From positions 176,001-240,000 of the forward strand of contig JAPQWV010000758.1 in assembly GCA_027422505.1 (NCBI GenBank): 64,000 nucleotides of DNA, written 5' to 3'. Shown in pieces: positions 9,541 through 19,195 of the stretch (position 1 is the first letter of the stretch; the number at the start of each line of letters is the position of its first letter). Under the pieces are notes generated by a model, which saw nothing but the letters and a program-made list of their open reading frames with translations, had not been told where the DNA came from and did no database searches. The DNA comes from Craterostigma plantagineum. Its lineage: Eukaryota; Streptophyta; Magnoliopsida; Lamiales; Linderniaceae. Position numbers and translations under genes: made by a program.

Positions 9541-12283
9541 CAGGTAAGCTTAGGGACCCATTTAAGGGCGGGTCGTTTTTTTAATCGCAGGTGAGGAGTC
9601 CGACGTATTTGTTATTATATTAAATTCTTTGTCAGATTGTTGGAGAACTGACTTTAGAACCCAGACACGACAATTATCTATAGGATGTAATTGGGATTTT
9701 GTAATCCAGATTTGTCTTTGACTTAACCTCTTATTCTGTTTGATATTGGATGTGGTGTATTTATTTCTCTTAGTTTGGTGAGTATAATTGTTGAGCTCGG
9801 GAGATACACTCTTAGGACGAGTGCTATGAGAAGCGGAAGCTTTTTTGCAAAATTGAACGTTATGAGAACTACGAGGTGCATAACAATTTGCATAGGAATG
9901 TTTAGAATTTTGAGCACAAAATAAGGAAACACGATCTGCGACATTACAAGAAGTCAAATGTAAATGAATTGAAAGCATGTGAAGCAAGATTTGAAACTGG
10001 TTCCTTCTTCTTATCGGGCTCTGTTGTCTTCTTCACTGGACCAGATCTAACCTTCTTCATCTCCCTAGAACTCAGGCCCTTGTCTGTGGGCACATGCGAA
10101 ACAGTGTTAGTATGAGATATAGGAATTTTCCCTATAGTTTTCTTGCAGTTACATGTAGAGGGTTCGGGAACAGGACGTGAAGTGGAAGGTTTGTAAGCGT
10201 CAGGAAAGTTTTCAAGAGTGTAAATTTTGCTTAGCAAAATCGTTTTCTCTTCTGCATGGGCTTTCTTTTCCAATTCCAGAGAGGCTGTTAAGTCGCCTAT
10301 TTTGCGAACAATCTCTGGAATGTAGACAGATGAATAAATGGGTTTAGCCTGTTCGTCAGTGCTTTCCTGAAGTTCAAGGCCAAATGGTGACATGTAATCA
10401 GAGAGAGTAGTCTTTCTGGTCTTGTGCTATTGTTAAGTTCTGTATAATTACATGAAATTTGGGCCCAATCTTTGTTTCTTCGCTTCTGTTCATCAGATTT
10501 GGTCACTTCTGTTGGTCCTACGAAGTGCATTAAGTTTTCCAGACTCAACCCAAAGCGTTTAATGTTGTACAGCGGAAGTACTTCATCTTTCTTTGGGTTA
10601 TGGGCGAGTTGAAAGCCTAATCCTTCGTGAGGATTATAGAAGTCCACATTTTTAGTTTGGTTGAGAAAAATGGTTCGATCTGTTTGTCCACTTTTGGTGA
10701 GAAGATCCTCTAATTCTTTAATTTTCTTAATTGAGAAGACACATTTACTCGTTCTTCTTTGCTGTCTTTTAAGTTCCTACATGTATCACTTGTTTTTCTT
10801 TATTCTCTACTTTTTCTATGAAGGTCTTTACTTTAGATTCTGATAGAGTTAAGGATTCTTGAAGAATAGCTTTCTCTTCCTGTTGTTTGCTTAGTAAAGC
10901 ATAATTTTTGTCAACGTTTCTTTGGAGTTCTGAGCAATCCCTACGATGCATGGAGAGTTCATTCATCCTATGTTCTAGGTTAACAATATCATTGAGAGAA
11001 GATGTGTATACCTCCAGGTTGGATGAAGAGACATCCGTCCTGTCTGAGTCGATGCGTGCTACCTCCTTATCGGAATCATAATCATTGCTCTTTGCCATGA
11101 AGGCCACTTCGTCATCCCCCTCCTCTGATGTGTCCTCTAGCTAATCCTCTTTCTCAGCAACAAGGACAATTCCAGTCTCTTTGCGTTGTGATAGCTGAAA
11201 CTTCTTCTTGTATTAATCCGTGTTCTTCTTTTTCGGTCTGAAGCATTCGGAAGCGAAATGACCCGGTTTTCCGCAGTTGAAGCACTTCTTTGGGACTTCA
11301 ATGTTCTTCATTTTAGGTTCCTCGAGAGCTATGAATTTTTGTGTCTCGCTTGAGGTTCGTTGTTTGTTATAGGAGGATGATGGTTTCTTGGCACTTATCT
11401 TGTTGACGGTCTCCAAGAGCATGGCTAGTTGCTTTCGGATGTATTCAAGTTCATCCTAAGGTTCTTGCTCTGATTCTGCATTGTCTGAATTGTCAGATTT
11501 CATGATTTGTTTTCCGTTGGAGATCATTGAGTTTCTGTGGCTTGATTTGTTGGTCACGAGGGCAATAGGTTCCATGTTAACATTTGTTTTTCCTTCGTTC
11601 TTGATCTCTTTGGCATACTGGGAGTACTGAGAGAGGTTATCATGTAGGGAGTGAATGTCCATTGCATCTAGATATTTGTTTTGTTGCTTGACTAAAACTG
11701 GAATCCCCACTCCGGTTGAAGTGCTGAGAGGAATTTGATGTTGTGTTCAAGGTTTGAGCGTTGGATGTTGATCTTCCTCATCTCATTGATGAGGTCAAGA
11801 AGCGAAGATAGCTGTCACGGAGTTCTTCCCCCTCCTTCGCCTTGAAGAAATCATAGGCAGTGAGGATGCTTGATTTCTTAGTTATGTTGCTGACTTCTGT
11901 GCCAACAATCATTTTAGATACCTCGTCCCAGATTTCCTTGGCAGTGACCATAGAGTCCACTTGCTTGTACACATCATTAGGTAGAGCTTGTAGGACGTAG
12001 TGTGGTGCAAGCTTATCCGCTCTAGCTCGTGCTCTCTCGACGTCATTGTATCTACTAGGATCTTTAGGAGTTCTTCTCTCCAAAATAGGAGGAACTGCAT
12101 CGGGTTGTGCAGGGATGATAGTCCAAAGTTGAGCTGGGCCCTCGAAGATAGATTCTAGCATATCATCAGCAATGGGTGTGTCTTTGATTTCGATGAAGTT
12201 GATGAAGCGTTGTTTCCATTTTCCATACCTCCCTACCTTAGTAGTGGTGCACAGTTGTCGGATCCAATAGCAAGACCGTCCAT
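9541..12283 (-). pseudogene. Copia B gag with long coiled-coil C-terminal region
   Basis: A start codon lies at 12283-12281 on the - strand, followed by a frame disruption and then the gag core (12230-11778) with RYGKWKQRF, LWTIIPAQ, ANDVYKQVD-like and AYDFFKAKEGEELRD segments typical of the copia UBN2/gag domain. A CCHC zinc knuckle CFNCGKPGHFASEC lies at about 11290-11250. Next come a charged, heptad-like region (11107-10769, RMNELSMHRRDCSELQRNVD), a segment near 10640 with the GLGF motif often seen after the coiled coil, and a basic linker to the protease near 9560. Many stops and shifts break it into pieces. The role inferred from the family is the virus-like particle shell and RNA binding. 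Confidence 0.82.
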
Positions 12284-13284
12284 GTCAATGTTTGGTAATG
12301 ATCGTTGACGCGAAATAGATCTGCGAGATGAAATGTTTTACTTTCGAATGAGAAATAGTCAAGTTTGAAGAATTTTGAGTGTTGAGTCAAATACGCAAGT
12401 TCACTTAATATATTCTGTCGTATGTTAAAATCGGATGATTTTTGTGGCTTGAGAATCGGACGATTGGAGTTCTACGAAATCAAAATTTGGTCCACTCAAT
12501 TCTTAGTGATCGATCGATTCTAAACCTATAGAAGCAATTTCGGCGATTCAGATTCTAAGATGTCAAAATCGGGCGACAAAAATTCAATTTCAGAGTGCTA
12601 GAATCGGGCGACAATATGAATCGGACAACATAGATCCTAAAGGCTTGAATCAGGCTACAGAGTTTCAAGAAGTTTGGTTTCGGGCGATTTTAATTTGGAG
12701 TGTCTTGAATCGGGCGATAGAGATGATTGAAGCTTAGTTTCGGGCGATTTTGTTCCAAATAGATTGTGTTTCGATTGATTAAAATTGGGTGTAGCTTATC
12801 GGGCGATTAAGTTAAATGGACTGAAAATCGCCGAGAAATTGATCGGACGAAACCAAAAATTTGGTACTGTAGGCTTTCGAGCGAATCAAGCGTCTGGCGA
12901 TAGAGTTAAATTGACTGAAAGTCGCCGAGAACTTAATCGCTTGAAACTCTTCACAGTGAGTTCGTTTCGGTCGAAACCTTCAAATTTCTTAGTACTGTTC
13001 CATATGTCTACCCGAAAGTGATTGACAGACCTAGAAAAACCTGATTTTCAGACTAGTTTTTGCTCAAATGCTACTCAAATTTGACGGAAATCGACGTGAA
13101 AGACCAAAAAAATACTCATAATCACTTTTCTAATGTCTTAGGGGAAAGACATCAGTGAAAACGATTTGAAAACACCCAAAAGCAGAGAAAAAATTCGAAA
13201 ATGAGTTTTCAAGCAAAATCTTCCTCAAATCATGTCGGAATCGAGCGAAACTTAATTCAAATCAAAGATATTACTCCACGTTAG
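12284..13284 (-). other. Untranslated leader of copia B with a repeated TCGGGCGAT word
   Basis: There is no coding sequence between the primer site and gag. From about 12429 to 12851 the + strand carries around ten copies of ATCGGGCGA(T/C) or close variants (for example near 12567, 12602, 12680, 12708, 12741 and 12797), spaced 20 to 60 bases apart. The strand that would be RNA reads ATCGCCCGAT-like. Copies are degenerate but unmistakable as a family. Confidence 0.65.
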
Positions 13285-13296
13285 ACTCTGATACCA
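13285..13296 (-). other. Primer binding site, tRNA-iMet type (copia B)
   Basis: ACTCTGATACCA on the + strand is TGGTATCAGAGT on the - strand, complementary to the 3' end of initiator tRNA-Met as in most plant copia elements. It is two bases from the LTR end at 13299. Confidence 0.9.
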
Positions 13297-13298
13297 CT

Positions 13299-13607
13299 TG
13301 TTGGTCCTTATATTACCAAACAAGGATCAAAAGAAATGCTTGTATGCATAAAACGTGTAGAACACCTTGAGTGTGTGTTAGTGTGTGTTTTTCTAAGGAA
13401 AAGTACATGGTGTCTTACTTTTAGAATTCTTTTGATAAACCCTAATAAGGGAAGTTTGGGCTTTGTATACCACAAGTATTTGGTATATTAAAGCTCAGTC
13501 ACCTTACAAAATATCACGAGTTACCCCAAACTATTACAACCCTTTAATTAACAACATATAAACCCAAGATTACAATAATTAAATGATGCTACAATATTTT
13601 CCTAACA
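13299..13607 (-). repeat. 5' LTR of copia B (309 bp)
   Basis: On the + strand it starts TGTTGGTCC next to the primer site and ends CCTAACA, so on the - strand it runs TGTTAGG...CCAACA with matching inverted ends. It contains a near-palindrome at 13466-13487 with arms TATACCA and TTGGTATA. The flanking target base string after 13607 is CCCTT; its partner lies outside the window. Confidence 0.87.
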
Positions 13608-14299
13608 CCCTTGTCTTCATCGAAGGCGGTCCCACAAGTGGAGAAATGGCTCCAAAGGGAGAAAAGAGCTCCCGCCCCAATGGCCGGGAGAGACGAGCTC
13701 CACGTGGGAGACTAACGAGTAGATGGTGGCGGGAGGTGACGAGTTATGGTGGGGGTGATGCGGCGGTGGGTGGCTATGGCGAGGGGCGGGCGAAGGCAGT
13801 CGAGGGGCGAGGCGAAGAGGGAGGCGGCGCGGCAGGGGTGGCGGATGGCGTTAAGATGGAAGCAAGATGGCGTCGGCGGGAGAGGTGGCACTGGAGGAGA
13901 CGACGACAGGGCGCCGGAGGCGGCAAACGATGGAAAGAAAACACACTTTTTTTTAGAACATAACAGAGAAACAAAGAAAATATAGGAAAAAGAAAATGGG
14001 AACTCCCCCACCTCCAAGTAATGAAGGTGGAGGAGGAGAAGGGAGAAGAAGATGTGCGGAAGCTAGGGTTTCGGAGGAGGAGAAGTTCTTCGATAGAAAG
14101 AGATTCGGATTCATATTCTAGATATTCGAATTTGAATATTAAAATTTCGAATCGAATCGCGAATCGAACCAAAAAAGTTCGATTCGTTTGCAACCTTACC
14201 TGTTGGGTTGCTTAACCCATGTATCTATCATTTGATTATGTGATAGCAAGTTACCGTTGGAAAATATATTTATATATATATATATATATATACATATAT
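13608..14299. other. Non-coding interval: GC-rich, purine-rich stretch, one hAT-like end, TA microsatellite
   Basis: 13608-14060 is GC-rich and purine-rich on the + strand and opens ORFs in several frames on both strands, a composition effect. Around 14100-14200 the words CGAATCGAATCGCGAATCGA and GTTCGATTCGTTTGCAACCTTA look like the terminal part of a hAT-type MITE whose other end I cannot find. A (TA)n run lies at about 14267-14292. No gene is supported. Confidence 0.5.
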
Positions 14300-14440
14300 T
14301 ATGGGTGTTTTAGAGTTAAATACCTATTTGAAGTTTAAACTCAAGGGTCAGTCCCTACCAGTATTGTTTTGTGATTAGATACTGCCATTGGGCAAAAAAT
14401 TTATTTCAACTCCCTAGTCTGCAAATTACCATTCTACCCG
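14300..14440 (+). repeat. Left terminal inverted repeat of the Pack-MULE-like element
   Basis: Begins TATGGGTGTTTTAGAG and matches in reverse complement to 18741-18883 over about 140 bases with many substitutions and small gaps. Shared blocks in order are GGGTRTTTTAG, ATACCT, AGTCCCTAC, TACTG and TTTCAACTCCCT. Confidence 0.7.
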
Positions 14441-15150
14441 TTATCTTAAATAAACTGATATTAAAAAGGTAAAGTGAGTCTACTACGTTGCAGAGGGAAC
14501 CCAGTGAATAAAAACATTCCTCAAAGAAGACGAACTCATTCTTCACCATTAATTGATTGTTGGCTCTATTCGCTTCAGTCATCGATTCTGACCAAGAAAA
14601 AGTTACCTCCATGTCTCCAACCACCGAATTGCGGGAGCTACGTTAAGGTTAGGTATATGTTTCCCCCATTTTTGTTCATTTTTTATTCGAGTTGTATTGA
14701 TGTGCCCATTTAAGAAGGAATTGAACGAAATGGCGTGCACGAAGTTGACTACAAGCAAGTGTACTTCAACGGGTTAAGGTCCTCCTGGAATGGAACTCCA
14801 AAAAAGGAGAAAGATGTCTCGTGAGAGTATGGTAAATCGCGGAGCTTGAAGGTGCATAAGTCTATGTGAAGTCGGTTTGTGGTCATTGTCGAGATAAAAA
14901 ATTTACAGCTGATCTATTTAATGTCATTGTTCTTGCCGAGCTTGAAAAATCTATGTAATTCGAAGTTGAAAAACAACTGATAAAGTGGAAGATGTCATTA
15001 AAGATCGATTCCGTAACTTTTTAAAGATTGATGCGGATTTTGGAAGAATATTAGCAAGAGACGTATTAAGTATGATGTAAATGTGAAACGATGTTTTGTT
15101 TCAAATTTTGTGTTATTGTCAATAACTTGCTTGGTGCGAGTTTTTTGCTA
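14441..15150. other. Non-coding interior of the Pack-MULE-like element
   Basis: No gene is recognised. A short stretch 14600-14650 reads MSPTTELRELR on the + strand before a possible GT donor, which could be a captured exon, but nothing supports it beyond that. 14700-15100 has purine-rich sequence with no usable frame. Confidence 0.4.
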
Positions 15151-16782
15151 GTGTAGATGATAAGGAATTCGATATCAAAATACCCAAAATCATGCCAGAA
15201 GTACTTAATTTCAGACCCAAAATAGTATTATTTATGTGGTAAATACCTGCAAATTGTGCCAAATTATATATGACTAAAATTGTAGATTGCAATAACACAT
15301 ATTGCATAATAAAGACATTGAAACCAATATCAAAAGAGGTGTTTTTCCCCATCTTCTTTATCGTACTAAGTCGGATATTTTGAATTCGATACTAAAATAC
15401 TCGAAATCATGACAAAAGTACTTAATTTCAGACCCAAAATACTAGTATTTATACGGAAAATAATTGCAAGTCGAATTATATATGACTAAAATTCTAGATT
15501 TCAATAAGACATCTTGCATATATGGACATTGATCATCACCAATACCAAAAGTGGTGTTTTCACCATCTTCTTTATCGTACAAAGTCGGAAACTTGAACTT
15601 TATACTAAAATACTCAAAGTCAGGCCAAAAGTACTTAATTCCAGACCCAAAATACTAGTATTTATGCGGAAAATACCTGCAAATTGTGTCGAATTATATA
15701 TGACTAAAATGGTTGATTTCAATAAGACATCTTGCATAATAAAGACATTGATCATCACCAATACCAAAAGAGATGTTTCCCCCATCTTCTTTTTCGTACT
15801 AAGTCGGATACTTGAATTCATACTAAAATACTCAAAACAAGGACAGAAGTACTTAATTTCAGACCCAAACTACTAGTATTTATGCAGAAAGTACTTGCAA
15901 ATTGTGCCGAATTATATATGACTGAAATAGTAGATTTCGATAAGACATCCTGCATAATAAAGACATTGATCATCACCAATACCGAAAGTGGTGTTTTTCC
16001 CTATCTTCTTTTTCGTACTAAGTCGGATACTTGAATTCCTTACTAAAATACTCAAAATCAGGACAAAAGTACTTAATTCCAGACCCAAAATACTAGTATT
16101 TATGCGGAAAATACTTGCAAATTGTGCTGAATTATATATAATTAAAATTGTAGATTTCAAGAAGGCATCCTGCATAATGAGGACATTGATCATCACCAAT
16201 ACCAAGAGAGCTGTTTTCCCCATCTTCTTTTTCGTACTAAGTCAGATACTTGAATTCGATACTAAAATACTCAAAGTCAGGCCGAAAGTACGTATCCAGA
16301 ACCAAAATACTAGTATTTATGCGGAAAATACCTGCAAATTGTGAAGAATTATATATGACAAATAATAGATTTCAATAAGACTTTATGCATAATAAGGACA
16401 TTGATCATCACCAATATCAAAAGAGGTGTTTTCCCCTATCTTCTTTTCCGTACTAAGTCGGATACTTGAATTCGTTACTAAAAAGTTCAAAATCAGGACA
16501 AACGTACTTAATTTCAGGCCCAAAATACTAGTATTTATGCGGAAAATACTTGCAAATTGTGTCGAATTATATATGACTAAAATAGTAGATTTCAAGAAGA
16601 CATCCTGCATAATAAGGACATTGAGCATCACCAATACCAAAAGAGGTATTTTCCCCCATCTTCTTTTTTGTACTAAGTCGGATACTTGAATTCAATACTA
16701 AAATACTCAAAGTCAGGCCAAAAGTACTCAATAAGACATCTTGCATAATAAGGACATTGATCATCACCAATACCAAAAGATT
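15150..16782 (+). repeat. Tandem array, about 7.4 copies of a ~219-bp unit
   Basis: The string AAGTCGG(A) recurs at 15368, 15582, 15801, 16020, 16239, 16455 and 16675, giving spacings of 214, 219, 219, 219, 216 and 220 bases. Each unit also carries TACTTAATTTCAGACCCAAAATACTAGTATTTATGCGG-like sequence, GCAAATTGTG, ATATATGACTAAAAT, CATCTTGCATAATA and GACATTGATCATCACCAAT. The last copy has lost its middle. ORFs of 70-120 residues on both strands are by-products of the repeat having no stop in some frames. Confidence 0.92.
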
Positions 16783-17229
16783 AGTTGATGAAATATCAGT
16801 TCGTTTTGCCTGAAATGAAGTATTTTCGTATCGATTTAGGTATTGTTGTATTTTACCTTTATGAAGGTAAAATTGTTAGACTCCTTTTTGTGGTGTTGAT
16901 GAAGAGCAATGTCATTATTATTGAAGATGTATTATTAAAACGCACCATTTTAGACTTAGATGACTTCTTTTTGTGGTGTTTGATGAATTCAAAGTACTTT
17001 GTTTTGAAGATTTTTGGCCGATTGAATTCATACAATCTATTATCGTTAAAATAGACCCGGTCGGAAAACCACTTAAAGCAATCAAATGACCACGTATATT
17101 ATTCTAGACAAGCATGACGAGTGCAGACGGCAACGAAACAAGAAATCTGAGATCGATGGACAAACGACCTACGACCAGCGGAACTACAGACAACAAGCAC
17201 CATTCTAAGTATACAACAACACTAACAGT
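16783..17229. other. Unassigned sequence between the tandem array and the hAT MITE
   Basis: An open frame of 89 codons (16785-17054, +) is hydrophobic and AT-driven, with an imperfect internal repeat around TCCTTTTTGTGGTGTTGATGA near 16881 and 16966. It matches no family I recognise. I see no gene here. Confidence 0.35.
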
Positions 17230-17899
17230 TAGGGGTGGGATCGGGTCGGGTTTCTCGGGTTTCGGGTTTTTCGGGTCGGGTACCCGATTTTTTCGGGTAG
17301 CTATTTTGATACCCGATCCCGACCCGATCAAATTCGGGTACCCGATGGTCGGGTACCCGAAGCCCGATCGGGTACCCGCGGGTCGGGTTCGGGTTTTTTT
17401 TTTTTTTTTTGAATTTTTTGGATAAGTTTAAATGAGTTAAAAATTGTTTTAAAGTGGGGAGTAAGGAATCGAACCCAGGACGAGACAAACTTACCCATCT
17501 GCTTTCAACCACTAGGCCACGACAAGTTTTTAGCAAATTGGTGTATGATTATATTTAAACAAGAATACTGAACATTATTTAACTTTACATGTATGTGCTT
17601 ATATTAAGTCCTCTACTTCACAGTGTGTGGCCATCCGAGCCCACGAGTTTAATATTTGAATTTTTTTAATTGGTCGAATAATTTAAAAATTGATCAATTA
17701 ATTTATTATTATTATCGGGTACCCGATCGGGTAAATCGGGTAGCACATTGCTACCCGCTATCCGACCCGATAGATATAATCGGGTATCGGGTTTAAACCC
17801 GATACCCGACTTTTAACCCGATTTTTCATCCGATCGGGTTTTTTTACCCGATCGGGTCGGATCGGGTACCCGAAACCCGAATCCGAACGCCCACCCCTA
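17230..17899. mobile_element. Non-autonomous hAT element (MITE), 670 bp, with 8-bp target duplication
   Basis: The element starts TAGGGGTGGG and ends CCCACCCCTA, and is flanked on both sides by CTAACAGT (17222-17229 and 17900-17907). Eight-base duplications and TAGGG/CAGGG-type ends are established hAT features. The terminal 120 bases on each side are packed with the words CGGGT, GGGTACCCGA and GATCGGGT, which pair between ends and within each end. It has no transposase ORF. It lies inside the Pack-MULE-like element and so is younger or was carried with it. Confidence 0.92.
17396..17527 (-). repeat. tRNA-derived SINE-like segment inside the hAT MITE
   Basis: On the - strand there is an A-box TGGCCTAGTGG (17519-17509), matching the consensus TRGYNNARNGG, then about 30 bases later a B-box GGTTCGATTCC (17475-17465), then about 55 bases and an A-run at 17410-17396. 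This is the layout of a short tRNA-derived SINE. The segment does not fold into an obvious intact tRNA, and no SINE target duplication is clear, so it may instead be a conserved internal part of this MITE family. Confidence 0.5.
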
Positions 17900-18003
17900 C
17901 TAACAGTAAACCTAAAACTCATCTGCACCACATAGATGAGTGCACAAATTTGCCATTAAAAATCAATGAAACTTCAAATTACAAGCATAATTTCAGACTT
18001 CCA

Positions 18004-18640
18004 TTATCTTGATTGGAAAAAGTCATGTGTGTCGCAAAACGCGAACCATGTTTTTTGCCTAACAACATCCACTAAACCTGTGAAAGTCAACAAGTTCAAC
18101 ATGTGATAACCTCCAACACTTCGATAGCAAACTCTTATACATCCTTCAATTTGTTTCCCTTGCAAAACCGCTCTATAAGTAAAAGCGTTCAGAGCCACAC
18201 TGCTAATCTTTATCTTCTTGAAAACCCCCATAGCATCGTCCATCTTGTGCGCTTCGTAGACCCTCTCAATCACGGTCGTATATACGACCACATCAGGGAT
18301 GGTGCCTCTCTCGCGCATTAGACCGAACAACTTTGTTGCTTCCTGCACGAGCTCGTCTTGCACGATTAGTCAGTGGGATCAAACCCATCTCTTTCATCTT
18401 CCTGCAAATCTCATTTGCGTCTTGTGAAGGCGCTAGCTTTTATTCTTCTTCGTCCTTCTTCTCCGACTTGGATTTTTCTTCCGCGGGAGGATTCTCGATA
18501 CTTAGCTGGAATCTTTCGAGGAAGACAACACCCGTTTTGTTTGTGTTTTGTCCGATTTGAAAGAGGTATGGGGCTCCAATTAGGATTTGAGGTCTTTGCA
18601 AGGGCCGTTTCGGGATGGGTTTGACGGAAAATTCTCATCC
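18004..18640 (-). pseudogene. PPR protein gene fragment
   Basis: On the - strand, 18363-18004 shows pentatricopeptide repeat patterns: EATKLFGLMRERGTIPDVVVYTTVI, then a second repeat beginning EAHKMDDAMGVFKKIK with NAFTYRAVLQG, and a remnant of a third near LLTFTGLVD. Upstream (18640-18365) frame-shifted remnants read NEICRKMKEMGLIP, the preceding repeat, and a basic Pro/Ser-rich N-terminal part. The pattern recalls the short plant PPR proteins related to Arabidopsis At4g38150; this is from memory and not verified. Stops and shifts make it non-coding. Its place beside the right inverted repeat suggests capture by the Pack-MULE-like element. Confidence 0.8.
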
Positions 18641-18740
18641 GACGTTTTTGGATGTAGAGGTGGCGATCGGAGAAAGCTGAGGTGAATTGAACGGTGGTGT
18701 TTTATTCTCTCTCTTTTAATAGTTTAGAGAGACACGGAAG

Positions 18741-18883
18741 GGGCATTATAGTAACTTACTATGTCAGGGAGTTGAAACTAATTTTCATTCTAACGTCAGT
18801 ACCTATTTACAAAAGAGTAAACCTGTAGGGACTGATTCATAACTTAAATTCGTCGGGAGGTATTTTTTACTAAAATACCCATA
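18741..18883 (-). repeat. Right terminal inverted repeat of the Pack-MULE-like element
   Basis: Ends ACTAAAATACCCATA and is the imperfect reverse complement of 14300-14440. Matches include AGGGAGTTGAAA, GTAGGGACTGA and AGGTATTT. Confidence 0.7.
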
Positions 18884-19195
18884 CATACACATACACGCAC
18901 ACATATATATAAAGGAAGGGTTTAGTGTTTTTATTTTTCTTTATTTGGCATGGATTTTGACTGTGCAATAGTGACACCTTGAATGGTGTAATAAGGTAGC
19001 TTCATGAACCATTGAGTTGGAAATAGTCTTTCTAAAGAGCAAGATCAAAGCAAGCAGATTTATCCAATTTATAAGATTCATCAAACTGAACTGTCGAGAT
19101 AATTAGCTCATTAACGCAAAACAAAATCCAAAACTAAAGGGGAAGAAAGTACAAGGATGTCCTCAAATCAAATGGAGTAGTTTTAAGTTCATCGG
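18884..19195. other. Intergenic and RPS21 3' untranslated region
   Basis: A CA/TA microsatellite lies at about 18883-18912. The rest includes the probable 3' untranslated part of RPS21 (- strand) just left of the stop codon at 19196-19198; on the - strand AATAAA-type signals are not sharp. No other gene is seen. Confidence 0.5.

Larger units (their letters stand above)
7621..13607 (-). mobile_element. Second Ty1/copia retrotransposon (copia B), 3' half displaced by the Sirevirus insertion
   Basis: Read on the - strand there is a 309-bp 5' LTR (13607 to 13299), a tRNA-iMet primer site, a 1-kb leader, gag, protease, pre-integrase, integrase and the first residues of RT, where the coding sequence stops at 7621 against the Sirevirus LTR. 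The rest of RT, RNase H and the 3' LTR should lie left of the window beyond the Sirevirus 5' LTR. Every part of the coding region carries frameshifts or stops, so it is an old copy, and it must be older than the Sirevirus that split it. Confidence 0.9.
14300..18883. mobile_element. Pack-MULE-like element with long terminal inverted repeats carrying a PPR gene fragment
   Basis: Sequences at 14300-14440 and 18741-18883 are imperfect inverted copies of each other over about 140 bases, starting TATGGGTRTTTTAG at both outer ends and sharing ATACCT, CAGTCCCTAC, TTTTGT and TTTCAACTCCCT in the same order. Inside lie a tandem array, a hAT MITE and, next to the right repeat, a PPR gene fragment. Long inverted repeats with captured gene pieces are the definition of Pack-MULEs. 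No transposase is present. The flanks are AT-rich and microsatellite-like, so a 9-bp target duplication cannot be called. An alternative is an unrelated foldback element. Confidence 0.65.

Noticed and set aside
13583..14215. Overlapping ORFs on both strands in a GC-rich stretch
   Set aside because: Composition (purine-rich, few AT-rich stops) explains them; low-complexity Gly/Arg and Ser/Pro products without domains.
15514..16689. Series of similar 70-120 codon ORFs on both strands, resembling a gene family
   Set aside because: They are the 219-bp tandem unit read in frames lacking stops. Both strands are open at once and the products are unlike any protein.
17460..17530. A functional tRNA gene
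   Set aside because: A and B boxes are good, but the acceptor ends do not pair convincingly and there is an A-run tail; SINE-like is the better reading.
14260..18900. A 9-bp target duplication for the Pack-MULE-like element
   Set aside because: The flanks are (TA)n and (CA)n runs; ATATATTAT and ATACATACA match only partly and could do so by chance.
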